A stretch of DNA of 64,000 bases from Stackebrandtia endophytica (GTDB taxonomy: Bacteria; Actinomycetota; Actinomycetes; Mycobacteriales; Micromonosporaceae): the NCBI RefSeq assembly GCF_006716355.1, contig NZ_VFOW01000001.1:3844001-3908000 (forward strand). Direction: 5' to 3'. The notes under the pieces are model-generated. The model was given only the letters and a program-made list of their open reading frames with translations, did not search any database and was not told the DNA's origin. The position numbers and the translations under genes were made by a program. Positions within the stretch are counted from its first letter, which is position 1. Each line of letters starts with the position of its first letter. Positions 12,260-21,775 of this stretch are shown one piece after another.

Positions 12260-13137
12260 TGACCACGCCGTCCGAGGATTCCGATTCCGCCGCGTCCTCC
12301 TCTTCGCCGCCCGGTAAACCCGACTCAACGCCCTCGCCACCGGGGGAGTCGGCGGCGAGCCGACCGGCGGTCTCCGCCGGCGATCCCTCCACCGATCCCG
12401 CGCCCACCGGTCAGGCCGAACCATCGCCGCCGACGGGCGAGGCGGCGATCCACCCCACCCCGCAGCCGACCGGTGGAACCTCGGCGGCCCCGACGGGGGA
12501 CCGGATCGAACCCGGTGGCCAGTCGGTGGCGTCCGGGGAGGGGTCGCAGCCGGAGGAGCACAGTCCCACCGCGGAGACTCCCGACCTGGCCGATCCACCG
12601 CCGGAGTACTCGAAGGAGACCACCCCGGGTGAGCCCACCGAGTTGGACGAGTGGGATGCCCCGGTGACCTCGATCCCCGCCGACTCGGACGATGTTCGGC
12701 CGGTCACGGCGGTTCCCGCCGAGTCGCTGCCGATTCCGATGCCGCCGGTGACCCGGGCGCCGTTGGGTTCGGCGTTCGGGTATCCGGCCCGGTTCGCCAA
12801 CGCGCCGGGCACCGGATACCACTTGGCGCTGCCGCAGTTGGGCACGATAGTGGCGGGTCCGGCCGTGGGCAGCATGGTCGCGGGCATCGGTGCGTCGATC
12901 GTGGCGATCGGTGCGGGGTGTTCGCTGTTCCTGGGGCCGTTGGTATCGGCGGCGTCGTCGATACTGGCGGTGTTCGGCGCCGGTGCGGGGATTCTGTTGG
13001 CCGGATTGGGTATGCGTCAGATCCGGCGGGGTGGTGGCGAGTTCCGTGGGACCGGGATGGCCATCACAGGTCTGGGCACCGCCGGATTCGCGATGATCGC
13101 GGCGTTGTTCGTCCTGCTGGTTTCATTGCTGCGGTGA
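12259..13137 (+). CDS. Proline-rich protein with C-terminal membrane helices
   Basis: 292 residues from the ATG that overlaps the previous stop, after GGGAGGGG. Residues 1 to ~180 are low-complexity Pro/Ser/Thr/Glu/Gly, probably disordered and cytosolic. Residues ~195-290 carry three or four hydrophobic stretches (IVAGPAVGSMVAGIGASIVA, LFLGPLVSAASSILAVFGAG, FAMIAALFVLLVSLL). A MRQIRRGGGEFRGTGMAITG loop resembles the DUF4190 style of its upstream partner, suggesting the same membrane module with a long disordered extension. Function unknown. Confidence 0.55.
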   Translation: MTTPSEDSDSAASSSSPPGKPDSTPSPPGESAASRPAVSAGDPSTDPAPTGQAEPSPPTGEAAIHPTPQPTGGTSAAPTGDRIEPGGQSVASGEGSQPEEHSPTAETPDLADPPPEYSKETTPGEPTELDEWDAPVTSIPADSDDVRPVTAVPAESLPIPMPPVTRAPLGSAFGYPARFANAPGTGYHLALPQLGTIVAGPAVGSMVAGIGASIVAIGAGCSLFLGPLVSAASSILAVFGAGAGILLAGLGMRQIRRGGGEFRGTGMAITGLGTAGFAMIAALFVLLVSLLR

Positions 13138-13343
13138 GGATCGCGGGTGCGCGGGCGGCAGGCTCTCACCGAACGGGTCCGCGCGTCGCCGCTGATGGCG
13201 GCGGTGTAACCTGAATTCCGGTGTACCCATGGGAACGGTATGGCTCAGTGTCGATACCTCGGTGGCGCCACGGCCGTGAGGTCGTCGAAGAGGTCGGTTC
13301 CACGTGAGCTCGCACACTTCAGGTGCCACCCGGATAAGTGACG
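13138..13343. other. Intergenic stretch before the str operon promoter
   Basis: No gene seen. TAACCT near 13208 could be a -10 but lacks a matching -35. It belongs to a 579-base gap that also holds the rpsL promoter and leader. Confidence 0.45.
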
Positions 13344-13372
13344 TTGACTTGTGCCGCTAAGATGGGTAGGCT
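13344..13372 (+). promoter_or_regulatory. rpsL (str operon) promoter
   Basis: TTGACT (13344-13349) and TAGGCT (13367-13372), 17 bases apart, are an almost ideal actinobacterial vegetative promoter (TTGACN/TAGNNT). Transcription from about 13379 would give a leader of roughly 340 nt before rpsL, unusually long. Confidence 0.75.
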
Positions 13373-13716
13373 AATTCTTCGTGCCTAGGCTCAGGCCTGG
13401 GCCGGTGTGCTGCCCACGGGTGATGGTTAATCATCCAGGACGCTTCGATGAAGTTTCCGGGTCGCCACATCGCATCCCCACGGTGCTGTCACAACGCGAG
13501 AGCACGATGTTCATCCAGTGTGGTGCTCATCCAGGTGCTGGACGGTTTCGTCCACGTTGGGACACGGGCGACTTCGGGTCGTTTCACAACGGCTGTGTCC
13601 TCGCGACACGCCCGAGCGCGGGGGGCGGGGAAACGTGTTCGCCACACCGGTGGTGGACCGACCATGACCACATACTCGGTCGACTGAGTGACGACCGAAG
13701 AGGAGCGAGTTACCCG
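13373..13716 (+). other. Long rpsL leader
   Basis: About 340 bases with no recognised gene. It holds the element shared with rpsJ and infA (13601-13623) about 94 bases before the start. It ends in GAGGAGCG some ten bases before GTG 13717. An in-frame upstream extension of rpsL through this region is open, but it matches no ribosomal protein. Confidence 0.55.
13601..13623 (+). promoter_or_regulatory. Shared upstream element, rpsL copy
   Basis: TCGCGACACG followed by CCCG-AGCG-CGGG and a G. All 23 bases recur at 18514-18536 before rpsJ, and a variant (loop ATAG) at 49139-49159 before infA. The CCCG/CGGG arms are conserved while the four-base loop differs, so it may be a small hairpin or an inverted-repeat protein site. 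Confidence 0.55.
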
Positions 13717-14091
13717 GTGCCAACGATCCAACAGCTGGTCCGTAAGGGCCGCAAGGCCAAGGCCAGCAAGAGTAAGACGCCGGCGCTGAAAGGCAGCCCA
13801 CAGCGTCGCGGTGTGTGCACCCGTGTGTACACCACCACCCCGAAGAAGCCCAACTCGGCGTTGCGCAAGGTCGCACGTGTCCGGTTGATGAGCGGCTTCG
13901 AGGTCACCGCCTACATCCCGGGTGTGGGCCACAACCTTCAGGAACACTCCATCGTGCTGGTGCGCGGTGGTCGTGTGAAGGACCTCCCCGGTGTGCGTTA
14001 CAAGATCGTTCGGGGCTCGTTGGACACCCAGGGTGTCCGCGACCGTAAGCAGGCCCGCAGCCGTTACGGCGCCAAGAAGGAGAAGAAGTAA
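13717..14091 (+). CDS. rpsL: 30S ribosomal protein S12
   Basis: 124 residues from GTG 13717, giving [12 protein letters not shown], the usual actinobacterial N-terminus. The decoding-site loops are intact: [13 protein letters not shown] with Lys43, and [13 protein letters not shown] with Lys88. The residues changed in common streptomycin-resistant mutants are therefore wild type. First gene of the str operon; its TAA shares a base with the rpsG ATG. Confidence 0.98.
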   Translation: MPTIQQLVRKGRKAKASKSKTPALKGSPQRRGVCTRVYTTTPKKPNSALRKVARVRLMSGFEVTAYIPGVGHNLQEHSIVLVRGGRVKDLPGVRYKIVRGSLDTQGVRDRKQARSRYGAKKEKK

Positions 14092-14561
14092 TGCCGCGTA
14101 AAGGTGCTGCACCACGCCGGCCGTTGACCGCCGACCCGGTGTACAACTCCGTGCTGGTCACCCAGTTGATCAACAAGGTGCTCGTTCGCGGCAAGCGTTC
14201 GTTGGCCGAGCGCATCGTCTACAGCGCCCTCGAAGGTGCGCGTGCGAAGACCGACACCGATCCCGTGGTGACCCTCAAGCGCGCCCTGGACAACGTCAAG
14301 CCGACCCTGGAAGTCCGCAGCCGCCGCGTCGGTGGTGCCACCTACCAGGTTCCGGTGGACGTTCGCCCCGCCCGCGCCACCACGCTGGGCCTGCGTTGGC
14401 TGGTCGACTACAGCCGTGCTCGTCGTGAGAAGACCATGATCGAGCGGATGATGAACGAGATCCTCGACGCCAGCAACGGTCTGGGTGCCGCGGTCAAGCG
14501 CCGTGAAGACACCCACAAGATGGCCGAGGCCAACCGAGCTTTCGCCCACTACCGGTGGTAA
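14091..14561 (+). CDS. rpsG: 30S ribosomal protein S7
   Basis: 156 residues beginning [11 protein letters not shown] and ending AFAHYRW, both family hallmarks. Binds the 3' major domain of 16S rRNA, nucleates the 30S head and lines the mRNA exit. Start overlaps the rpsL stop by one base (TAATG). In E. coli the S12-S7 spacer is an autoregulatory site; here there is no spacer, so that mechanism cannot operate in the same way. Confidence 0.98.
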   Translation: MPRKGAAPRRPLTADPVYNSVLVTQLINKVLVRGKRSLAERIVYSALEGARAKTDTDPVVTLKRALDNVKPTLEVRSRRVGGATYQVPVDVRPARATTLGLRWLVDYSRARREKTMIERMMNEILDASNGLGAAVKRREDTHKMAEANRAFAHYRW

Positions 14562-14655
14562 ATCGCCGGGCCTTCGCCGACCTTCGCAAGTGGGTCGGCG
14601 GTGGCCTGCGGTGCTACTTCGCGCCGATGGTGATCACACCGATCAGGTAGGGGTG

Positions 14656-14691
14656 GTGGGACTCGGCCGGTGAACGCCGACCGAGTCCCAC
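14656..14691 (+). other. Stem-loop in the rpsG-fusA spacer
   Basis: GTGGGACTCGG (14656-14666) pairs perfectly with CCGAGTCCCAC (14681-14691) around a 14-base loop. There is no T-run. It lies midway in the 193-base spacer, 63 bases before fusA; an RNase processing or stability element is most likely. Confidence 0.6.
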
Positions 14692-14754
14692 GAAACCGAA
14701 CGTGTCCGCACGTGGTGCGGGCCAGTCAAACGACTAGAGAATCAGGAAAAGACA

Positions 14755-16854
14755 GTGGCCAAGGCCAACGCCGCCCTGGAGAAGCTTCGCAATATCGGCA
14801 TCATGGCTCACATCGATGCCGGTAAAACGACGACTACCGAGCGCATCCTGTTCTACACCGGCATCACCTACAAGATCGGTGAGGTCCACGACGGCGCCGC
14901 CACGATGGACTGGATGGAGCAGGAGCAGGAGCGAGGTATCACCATTACCTCGGCCGCGACCAAGTGTGAGTGGAACGACCACACGATCCAGATCATCGAC
15001 ACCCCCGGCCACGTCGACTTCACCGTCGAGGTGGAGCGCAGCTTGCGGGTGCTCGACGGTGCCGTCGCCGTGTACGACGGTGTCGCCGGTGTGGAGCCGC
15101 AGACGGAGAACGTCTGGCGCCAGGCCGACAAGTACCACGTGCCCCGGATGTGCTACGTCAACAAGCTCGACCGCACCGGTGCGAACTTCTTCCGTGCCGT
15201 CGACATGATGGTCGAGCGCCTCGGCTCCAACGCGACGCCGATTCAGCTGCCGATCGGTGGCGAAGCCGACTTCATCGGCGTCGTCGACCTGGTTGAGATG
15301 GTTGCCAAGGTCTACCGCGGCAGCACCGCGATGGGCGAGGACTACACCGTCGAGGAGATTCCCGCGGAACTGGCCGACCAGGCCGCCGAGTACCGCGAGA
15401 AGCTGCTGGAGACGCTGGCCGACATCGACGACGCGATCGCCGAGAAGTACCTCGAAGGTGAAGAGCTGACCACGGCCGAGATCAAGGCCGCGATCCGCAA
15501 GGGCACCATCGACAACGCGATCAACCCGGTCGTGTGCGGCACCTCCTTCAAGAACAAGGGTGTGCAGCCGCTGCTCGACGCGATCGTCGACTACCTGCCC
15601 TCTCCGCTGGACATCCCGGCGATCCAGGGCACCAAGATGGACGGCGAGACCCCGGCCGAGCGTAAGGCCGATGTCGAGGAGCCCTTCTCGGCGCTGGCCT
15701 TCAAGGTCCAGACCGACAAGCACCTGGGCAAGCTGACCTACGCCCGTGTCTACTCGGGACGGGTCGAGAGCGGCACCCAGGTCGTGAACTCGACCAAGGA
15801 CCGCAAGGAACGCGTCGGCAAGATCTACCAGATGCACGCGAACAAGCGTGAGGAGCGCAGCTTCGCCGAGGCCGGCGACATCATCGCGATCCAGGGTCTG
15901 AAGCAGACCACCACCGGTGACACGCTGTGCGACTCGGCGCAGCCGGTCATCCTGGAGTCGATGGTGTTCCCCGAGCCGGTCATCGACATGGCGATCGAGC
16001 CGAAGTCGAAGGCCGACCAGGACAAGCTGTCGACCGCGATTCAGCGGCTCGCCGAGGAGGACCCGACCTTCCGGGTGCACACCGACGAGGACACCGGCCA
16101 GACCGTGATCTCGGGTATGGGTGAGCTGCACCTGGACATCCTGGTCGACCGGATGCGCCGCGAGTTCAACGTCGAGGCGAACATCGGTAAGCCCCAGGTC
16201 TCCTACCGCGAGTCCATCACCAAGCGGGTGGAGAAGGTCGAGTACCTGCACAAGAAGCAGACCGGTGGTTCCGGTCAGTTCGCGCGGGTCATCGTCAACG
16301 TCGAGCCCATCCCGATGGGCGCGGAGAACCCGACCTACGAGTTCGTCAACAAGATCACCGGTGGACGCATCCCCCGGGAGTACATCCCGTCGGTCGACGC
16401 CGGAGCGCAGGACTCCATGCAGAACGGTCCGTTGGCGGGTTACCCGCTGGTGGGCGTTCGCCTGGAACTGGCCGACGGTCAGTACCACGAGGTCGACTCT
16501 TCGGAGATGGCCTTCAAGATCGCCGGTTCGATGGTGTTGAAGGAAGCGGCCAGGCGTGCCGGCCCGACGCTCCTCGAACCGATGATGGCTGTCGAAGTCA
16601 CCACCCCGGAGGACTCCATGGGTGATGTCATCGGCGATATCAACTCTCGCCGTGGTCTGGTGCAGGAGATGGGTGAGCGGGGAACCGCTCGCACCGTTCA
16701 GGCACTGGTCCCGTTGAGTGAAATGTTCGGCTACGTCGGCGACCTGCGGTCGAAGACCCAGGGCCGGGCGAGCTACTCCATGCAGTTCGACTCATACGCC
16801 GAAGTTCCGGCGAATGTGGCCAAGGAGATCATTGCGAAGGTCACTGGCGAGTAA
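14755..16854 (+). CDS. fusA: Elongation factor G
   Basis: 699 residues from GTG 14755. G1 is AHIDAGKT (18-25), G3 DTPGHVDF (82-89), G4 NKLD (136-139), and switch I has the [10 protein letters not shown] stretch. The domain IV and V motifs [14 protein letters not shown] and [12 protein letters not shown] are intact. Promotes translocation on the ribosome and, with RRF, recycling. A near-repeat of its last codons (AKVTGE-stop) occurs 90 bases downstream. Followed by tuf in the str operon. Confidence 0.98.
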   Translation: MAKANAALEKLRNIGIMAHIDAGKTTTTERILFYTGITYKIGEVHDGAATMDWMEQEQERGITITSAATKCEWNDHTIQIIDTPGHVDFTVEVERSLRVLDGAVAVYDGVAGVEPQTENVWRQADKYHVPRMCYVNKLDRTGANFFRAVDMMVERLGSNATPIQLPIGGEADFIGVVDLVEMVAKVYRGSTAMGEDYTVEEIPAELADQAAEYREKLLETLADIDDAIAEKYLEGEELTTAEIKAAIRKGTIDNAINPVVCGTSFKNKGVQPLLDAIVDYLPSPLDIPAIQGTKMDGETPAERKADVEEPFSALAFKVQTDKHLGKLTYARVYSGRVESGTQVVNSTKDRKERVGKIYQMHANKREERSFAEAGDIIAIQGLKQTTTGDTLCDSAQPVILESMVFPEPVIDMAIEPKSKADQDKLSTAIQRLAEEDPTFRVHTDEDTGQTVISGMGELHLDILVDRMRREFNVEANIGKPQVSYRESITKRVEKVEYLHKKQTGGSGQFARVIVNVEPIPMGAENPTYEFVNKITGGRIPREYIPSVDAGAQDSMQNGPLAGYPLVGVRLELADGQYHEVDSSEMAFKIAGSMVLKEAARRAGPTLLEPMMAVEVTTPEDSMGDVIGDINSRRGLVQEMGERGTARTVQALVPLSEMFGYVGDLRSKTQGRASYSMQFDSYAEVPANVAKEIIAKVTGE

Positions 16855-17095
16855 ACGAGCCGGCGACCGCAGGCAATGATCCAGAAACATGGCATTGCTG
16901 GCGATCCCGCCGTCAGGCGGGTCGCGAAAGTTACCGGCGAGTGACTGCAGTGAGCTTCAACGGGTGATCGTTCGCCAGGACGGTCACCCGTCACATCGAG
17001 TCAAACCGCATACCCGACGAACCGGCGGGCGCCTGCCCAACGGATCGTGACCTAGGAAATCGACGTACCAACCGACAGTCCACAGGAGGACGAAA
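16855..17095 (+). other. Structured fusA-tuf spacer with a remnant of the fusA 3' end
   Basis: Three inverted repeats: GCAATG/CATTGC from about 16873, CCCGCC-GTCA-GGCGGG at 16906-16921, and ACGGGTGA/TCACCCGT at 16960-16967 with 16984-16991. Bases 16921-16944 read V-A-K-V-T-G-E-stop, close to the fusA end I-A-K-V-T-G-E-stop but with synonymous differences. The RBS AGGAGG precedes the tuf GTG. Confidence 0.55.
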
Positions 17096-18289
17096 GTGGC
17101 GAAGGCGAAGTTCGAGCGGACTAAGCCGCACGTCAACATCGGAACCATCGGTCACATTGACCACGGGAAGACGACGCTGACGGCGGCCATCACGAAGGTC
17201 CTGCACGATAAGTTCCCTGACCTCAACCCATACACGCCGTTTGACGAGATCGACAACGCGCCTGAAGAGAAGCAGCGCGGTATCACGATCTCCATCTCGC
17301 ACGTGGAGTACCAGACCGACGCGCGTCACTACGCGCACGTCGACTGCCCGGGCCACGCGGACTACATCAAGAACATGATCACCGGTGCCGCCCAGATGGA
17401 CGGTGCGATCCTGGTCGTGTCGGCCACCGACGGCCCGATGCCGCAGACGCGTGAGCACATCCTGCTCGCCCGCAACGTCGGCGTTCCGTACATCATCGTC
17501 GCCCTGAACAAGGCCGACGTGGTGGACGACGAGGAGATCATGGAACTCGTCGAGATGGAAGTCCGTGAACTTCTGTCGGACAACGGGTTCCCGGGCGACG
17601 ACCTCCCGGTCGTCAAGGTCTCCGCGCTGAAGGCCCTCGAGGGTGACGAGAAGTGGGGCAACGCCGTCGCGGACCTGATGAAGGCCGTCGACGAGTCGAT
17701 CCCGGCTCCCGAGCGTGACACCGACAAGCCGTTCCTCATGCCGGTCGAGGACGTCTTCACGATCACCGGCCGCGGTACCGTGGTCACCGGTCGTGTCGAG
17801 CGCGGCGTGCTGCTCCCGAACGAAGATGTCGACATCGTCGGCATCAAGGAGAAGGGCATCAGCACCAAGGTCACCGCGATCGAGATGTTCCGCAAGACCC
17901 TCGATGACGCGCGTGCGGGTGAGAACGTCGGTCTGCTGCTTCGCGGTACCAAGCGCGAAGAGGTCGAGCGCGGCATGGTTGTCATCAAGCCGGGCACCAC
18001 GACCCCGCACACCGAGTTCGAGGCCCAGGTCTACGTGCTCAGCAAGGACGAGGGTGGACGGCACACGCCGTTCTTCAACAACTACCGTCCGCAGTTCTAC
18101 TTCCGCACCACCGACGTGACCGGCGTCGTCACGCTGCCCGAGGGCACCGAGATGGTCATGCCCGGCGACAACACCTCCATGAAGGTTGAGCTGATTCAGC
18201 CCATCGCCATGGAGAAGGGTCTGACGTTCGCCATCCGTGAGGGTGGACGTACCGTCGGCTCCGGCCGGGTTATCGAGATCGTCAAGTAA
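17096..18289 (+). CDS. tuf: Elongation factor Tu
   Basis: 397 residues from GTG 17096. G1 GHIDHGKT (19-26), effector Thr in RGITI, G3 DCPGHADY (83-90), G4 NKAD (138-141). Domain 2/3 landmarks such as [29 protein letters not shown] and the terminal [14 protein letters not shown] are complete. Delivers aminoacyl-tRNA and is the known substrate of Doc toxins such as the one at 827-1204. Last gene of the str operon. Confidence 0.99.
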   Translation: MAKAKFERTKPHVNIGTIGHIDHGKTTLTAAITKVLHDKFPDLNPYTPFDEIDNAPEEKQRGITISISHVEYQTDARHYAHVDCPGHADYIKNMITGAAQMDGAILVVSATDGPMPQTREHILLARNVGVPYIIVALNKADVVDDEEIMELVEMEVRELLSDNGFPGDDLPVVKVSALKALEGDEKWGNAVADLMKAVDESIPAPERDTDKPFLMPVEDVFTITGRGTVVTGRVERGVLLPNEDVDIVGIKEKGISTKVTAIEMFRKTLDDARAGENVGLLLRGTKREEVERGMVVIKPGTTTPHTEFEAQVYVLSKDEGGRHTPFFNNYRPQFYFRTTDVTGVVTLPEGTEMVMPGDNTSMKVELIQPIAMEKGLTFAIREGGRTVGSGRVIEIVK

Positions 18290-18322
18290 CCAGGTAACGA
18301 GGTTCATAGCCGGACCCCCCGC

Positions 18323-18351
18323 TTTTTGTGGTGATGCGGGTACGGCATAAT
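18323..18351 (+). promoter_or_regulatory. Candidate rpsJ upstream promoter
   Basis: TTTTTG (18323-18328) and CATAAT (18346-18351) with a 17-base spacer. The -10 is good, the -35 poor. A transcript from here would contain the long hairpin and the terminator-like structure before rpsJ. Confidence 0.35.
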
Positions 18352-18366
18352 GAACAGGTTGCGTAC

Positions 18367-18415
18367 GTGGGGGTCGGCTCTGGATCACCTTCGAGTGATT
18401 CGAGCCGCCCCCCAC
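18367..18415 (+). other. Long hairpin in the tuf-rpsJ region
   Basis: Fourteen-base arms (18367-18380 with 18402-18415, one mismatch) continue into GGATCAC/GTGATTC (18382-18388 with 18395-18401) around CTTCGA. About twenty pairs in all with one bulge. Directly followed by a second, terminator-like stem. Confidence 0.7.
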
Positions 18416-18419
18416 CCGC

Positions 18420-18459
18420 GCCCGGCCTGTATCGATGAATCGACACGGGGCGGGCTTTT
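18420..18459 (+). terminator. Probable tuf terminator or S10 attenuator
   Basis: GCCCG (18420-18424) pairs with CGGGC (18451-18455), with further bulged pairing inside (CCTGT with ACACGG), followed by TTTT at 18456-18459. It can end the str transcript, or attenuate transcription from the candidate promoter at 18323-18351. Confidence 0.5.
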
Positions 18460-18513
18460 CGGCGAACACGGCCAATAACCTCCACGAGATCGTGGGATCA
18501 AACTGGCCGACGA

Positions 18514-18536
18514 TCGCGACACGCCCGAGCGCGGGG
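18514..18536 (+). promoter_or_regulatory. Shared upstream element, rpsJ copy
   Basis: Identical over 23 bases to 13601-13623 before rpsL: GACACG then CCCG-AGCG-CGGGG. It lies 79 bases before rpsJ. No clear -10 was found just downstream. Confidence 0.55.
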
Positions 18537-18615
18537 CACGGACGCAAGCCGTGATGAGCAGTGCTTATCGGGCTGGTTCGGCCCGGCTAATCAGTGGGAT
18601 GAGAGTAGAAGGAAC

Positions 18616-18924
18616 ATGGCGGGACAGAAGATCCGCATTCGGCTTAAGGCGTACGACCACGAGGTCGTGGACTCCTCGGCCCGCAAGATCGTCGAGACGG
18701 TCACCCGGACCGGTGCCAACATCGCCGGCCCGGTGCCGCTTCCAACAGAACTCAATCGTTTCTGCGTGATCCGCTCGCCGCACAAGTACAAGGACTCGCG
18801 CGAGCATTTCGAGATGCGCACGCACAAGCGCCTGATCGACATCCTCGACCCGACGCCCAAGACGGTGGACTCGCTCATGCGGCTCGATCTGCCTGCCGGT
18901 GTCGACATCGAGATCAAGCTGTAG
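18616..18924 (+). CDS. rpsJ: 30S ribosomal protein S10
   Basis: 102 residues beginning [19 protein letters not shown], with the rRNA-binding loop near [19 protein letters not shown]. Part of the 30S head; also the NusE subunit of antitermination complexes. First gene of the S10 operon, ATG preceded by AGAAGGAAC. A 326-base gap with hairpins and the shared element precedes it. Confidence 0.98.
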   Translation: MAGQKIRIRLKAYDHEVVDSSARKIVETVTRTGANIAGPVPLPTELNRFCVIRSPHKYKDSREHFEMRTHKRLIDILDPTPKTVDSLMRLDLPAGVDIEIKL

Positions 18925-18936
18925 GGATTCCACGAA

Positions 18937-19602
18937 ATGGACAGGCAAGTCAACGGGATTCTGGGTACCAAACTCGGGATGACCCAGGTCTGGGACGAGA
19001 ACAACCGCGTTGTGCCGGTGACCGTGGTTCAGGCCGGGCCCTGCGTCGTCACGCAGGTTCGCACGCCCGACACCGACGGGTACTCCGCGGTGCAGCTGGC
19101 GTTCGGTCAGATCGACCCCCGCAAAGTGAACCAGCCCGCGAGCGGTCACTTCGCCAAGGCGGAGGTGGCGCCGCGTCGCCACGTCGTCGAACTGCGGACC
19201 TCCGACGCGAGCGAATACACCTCCGGTGACGAGATCACCGTGGACCGGTTCGAGGTCGACGCACTCGTCGACGTGACCGGGAAAACCAAGGGTAAGGGCT
19301 ACGCCGGTGTCATGAAGCGACACGGCTTCCACGGCCTGGGTGCCGGACACGGCGTGCAGCGTAAGCACCGTTCGCCCGGTTCCATCGGTGGCTGCGCCAC
19401 CCCCGGCCGGGTGTTCAAGGGTCTGCGGATGGCCGGTCGCATGGGTGGGGTTCGCCACACCGTGCAGAACCTGACGATCCACGCGGTCGACGCGGACAAC
19501 AATCTGCTGCTGATCAAGGGCGCGCTGCCCGGCCCGACCGGTGGTCTGGTCCTGGTGCGCAACGCGGCCAAGGCGACTGTGGCTCAGGAGGGAACTAAGT
19601 GA
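18937..19602 (+). CDS. rplC: 50S ribosomal protein L3
   Basis: 221 residues starting [19 protein letters not shown]. The central extension reaching the peptidyl transferase centre is present ([21 protein letters not shown] in pieces, [13 protein letters not shown]). Twelve bases after rpsJ; overlaps rplD by four bases (GTGA). Confidence 0.98.
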   Translation: MDRQVNGILGTKLGMTQVWDENNRVVPVTVVQAGPCVVTQVRTPDTDGYSAVQLAFGQIDPRKVNQPASGHFAKAEVAPRRHVVELRTSDASEYTSGDEITVDRFEVDALVDVTGKTKGKGYAGVMKRHGFHGLGAGHGVQRKHRSPGSIGGCATPGRVFKGLRMAGRMGGVRHTVQNLTIHAVDADNNLLLIKGALPGPTGGLVLVRNAAKATVAQEGTK

Positions 19603-20273
19603 CCGCTGAACTCACCGTGACCGACGCTGCCGGCAAGGAATCCGGCACCGTCACCCTCCCCGACGAGCTGTTCGCTCGCGAGGTCAACATTCCGCTGATG
19701 CACCAGGTCGTCACCGCGCAGCTCGCGGCGGCACGCCAGGGAACGCACTCGGTGAAGACCCGCGGCGAGGTCGCCGGCGGTGGTAAGAAGCCGTACCGGC
19801 AGAAGGGCACCGGCCGGGCTCGTCAGGGCTCGATCCGCGCGCCGCAGTTCGCCGGTGGTGGCATCGTGCACGGCCCCGTGCCGCGCGACTACTCACAGCG
19901 GACCCCGAAGAAGATGAAGGCCGCCGCCCTGCGCAGCGCCCTCTCCGACCGGGCCGCCAACGACGCCATTCACGTCGTGACCGAGCTGGTCTCGGGGGAC
20001 ACCCCCAAGACCAAGACCGCGGTCGAAGCGCTGCGCACGATCACCGACGCCAAGCGCGTTCTGGTCGTGTTGGACCGGGAAGACCAGCTGACCTGGTTGA
20101 GCCTGCGCAACGAACCGAGTGTTCACCTGCTGCACGCCGACCAGCTCAACACGTACGACGTGCTGGTCAACGACGCGATGGTGTTCACCAAGACCGCCTT
20201 CGACCGTTTCGTCGGTGGCTCGAAGAGCTCCGGCGGCCAGAAGGCCGACGAGACTGAGGAGGCGGACGCGTGA
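19599..20273 (+). CDS. rplD: 50S ribosomal protein L4
   Basis: 224 residues from GTG 19599, overlapping the rplC stop. The exit-tunnel loop [19 protein letters not shown], where macrolide-resistance changes occur elsewhere, is unaltered. The last ~15 residues are a polar Gly/Lys/Glu tail. Overlaps rplW by four bases. Confidence 0.98.
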   Translation: MTAELTVTDAAGKESGTVTLPDELFAREVNIPLMHQVVTAQLAAARQGTHSVKTRGEVAGGGKKPYRQKGTGRARQGSIRAPQFAGGGIVHGPVPRDYSQRTPKKMKAAALRSALSDRAANDAIHVVTELVSGDTPKTKTAVEALRTITDAKRVLVVLDREDQLTWLSLRNEPSVHLLHADQLNTYDVLVNDAMVFTKTAFDRFVGGSKSSGGQKADETEEADA

Positions 20274-20578
20274 CCACCGTCGCCGACCCGCGCGATGTGA
20301 TCATCAAGCCGGTCATCTCCGAGAAGAGCTACAGCCTTCTTGAACTGAACAAATACACATTCGAGGTCCACCCGGACGCCAACAAGACGCACATCAAGAT
20401 CGCGATTCAGCAGATCTTCGGCGTCAAGGTCTCCAGCGTCAACACGCTGAACCGGGAGGGCAAGCGTCGCCGCACCCGCCAGGGTTGGGGCAAGCGCAAG
20501 GACGTCAAGCACGCGATCGTGACCGTGGACGGCGACGCGTCCCGGCTGAGCGAAATATTCGGCGGCTCGGTCGCCTAG
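20270..20578 (+). CDS. rplW: 50S ribosomal protein L23
   Basis: 102 residues; GTG 20270 overlaps the rplD stop. Typical PVISEKSY start of the fold, and a basic [17 protein letters not shown] loop that reaches into 23S rRNA. Sits at the tunnel exit and docks trigger factor and SRP. Confidence 0.97.
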   Translation: MTTVADPRDVIIKPVISEKSYSLLELNKYTFEVHPDANKTHIKIAIQQIFGVKVSSVNTLNREGKRRRTRQGWGKRKDVKHAIVTVDGDASRLSEIFGGSVA

Positions 20579-20603
20579 CGACCTGAGACGGGAGTAGGAA
20601 CTA

Positions 20604-21443
20604 ATGGGTATCCGCAAATACAAGCCGACGACCCCCGGTCGCCGCGGCTCCAGCGTCGCCGACTTCGTCGAGGTCACCCGTGACACGCCGGAGAAGTCGC
20701 TGCTGCGTCCGCTGAGCAAGACCGGCGGTCGTAACGCACGAGGCAAGATCACCACGCGTCACCGCGGTGGCGGGCACAAGCGTGCCTACCGGTTGATCGA
20801 CTTCCGGCGCCACGACAAGGACGGCGTGCCGGCCAAGGTCGCTCACATCGAGTACGACCCGAACCGGACCTCACGTATCGCGCTGCTGCACTACGCCGAC
20901 GGCGAGAAGCGTTACATCCTGTGCCCCAAGGACCTGGTCCAGGGCGCGACGATCGAGAACGGCCCCAACGCCGACATCAAGCCCGGCAACGCCCTGCCGC
21001 TGCGCAACATCCCGGTGGGCACCGTGGTCCACGCCGTGGAACTGCGTCCCGGCGGCGGCGCCAAGCTGGCCCGTTCGGCCGGCTCCGGCATCCAGCTGCT
21101 GGCTCGTGAGGGCAAGCAGGCTCACCTGCGGATGCCCTCGGGCGAGATCCGGCTGGTCGATGTCCGCTGCCGTGCCACGGTCGGTGAGGTCGGCAACGCC
21201 GAGCAGTCCAACATCAACTGGGGCAAGGCCGGTCGCATGCGCTGGAAGGGACGTCGTCCCACGGTGCGTGGTGTGGTCATGAACCCGGTGGACCACCCGC
21301 ATGGTGGTGGTGAGGGTAAGACCTCCGGTGGACGTCACCCGGTTAACCCGCAGGGTAAGCCGGAAGGCCGGACCCGGACCAAGGGCAAGGCCAGCGACCG
21401 GCTGATCGTCCGGCGCCGTTACGCGAACCGGAAGCGGAGTTAA
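20604..21443 (+). CDS. rplB: 50S ribosomal protein L2
   Basis: 279 residues, standard length. [15 protein letters not shown] start, the conserved [20 protein letters not shown] loop with the His implicated in peptidyl transfer, and a basic C-terminus. RBS GGGAGTAGG upstream. Bridges the subunits at 23S domain IV. Confidence 0.98.
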   Translation: MGIRKYKPTTPGRRGSSVADFVEVTRDTPEKSLLRPLSKTGGRNARGKITTRHRGGGHKRAYRLIDFRRHDKDGVPAKVAHIEYDPNRTSRIALLHYADGEKRYILCPKDLVQGATIENGPNADIKPGNALPLRNIPVGTVVHAVELRPGGGAKLARSAGSGIQLLAREGKQAHLRMPSGEIRLVDVRCRATVGEVGNAEQSNINWGKAGRMRWKGRRPTVRGVVMNPVDHPHGGGEGKTSGGRHPVNPQGKPEGRTRTKGKASDRLIVRRRYANRKRS

Positions 21444-21448
21444 TCGAC

Positions 21449-21730
21449 ATGCCACGCAGTTTGAAGAAGGGCCCCTTCGTCGACGACCACCTTCAGAAGA
21501 AGGTCGAGAAGGCCGTCGAGACGAAGAGCCGCAACGTCATCAAGACTTGGTCGCGGCGCTCGACCATCACCCCGGACATGATCAACCTGACGATCGCGGT
21601 GCACGACGGCCGTAAGCACGTCCCGGTGTTCATCTCCGAATCGATGGTGGGACACAAGCTGGGCGAGTTCGCGCTCACCCGCACGTTCCGCAGCCACGAC
21701 AAGGACGACCGTAAGAGCCGCAGGCGTTAA
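21449..21730 (+). CDS. rpsS: 30S ribosomal protein S19
   Basis: 93 residues beginning [15 protein letters not shown], with [10 protein letters not shown] and [12 protein letters not shown] motifs. Forms the head complex with S13. Five bases after rplB. Confidence 0.98.
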   Translation: MPRSLKKGPFVDDHLQKKVEKAVETKSRNVIKTWSRRSTITPDMINLTIAVHDGRKHVPVFISESMVGHKLGEFALTRTFRSHDKDDRKSRRR

Positions 21731-21737
21731 GCCGCGC

Positions 21738-21755
21738 TCCCCGGGCAACCGGGGA
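21738..21755 (+). other. GNRA-loop hairpin before rplV
   Basis: TCCCCGG (21738-21744), loop GCAA, CCGGGGA (21749-21755): a perfect 7-bp stem with a GNRA tetraloop between rpsS and rplV. It would mask an alternative ATG at 21755, which supports the downstream start at 21776. Confidence 0.6.
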
Positions 21756-21775
21756 TGACCCAGATAGGACACACG

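Noticed and set aside
13381-13716. N-terminal extension of S12 or a separate leader protein in frame with rpsL
   Set aside because: The stretch matches no ribosomal sequence, and S12 begins at [12 protein letters not shown] with an RBS.
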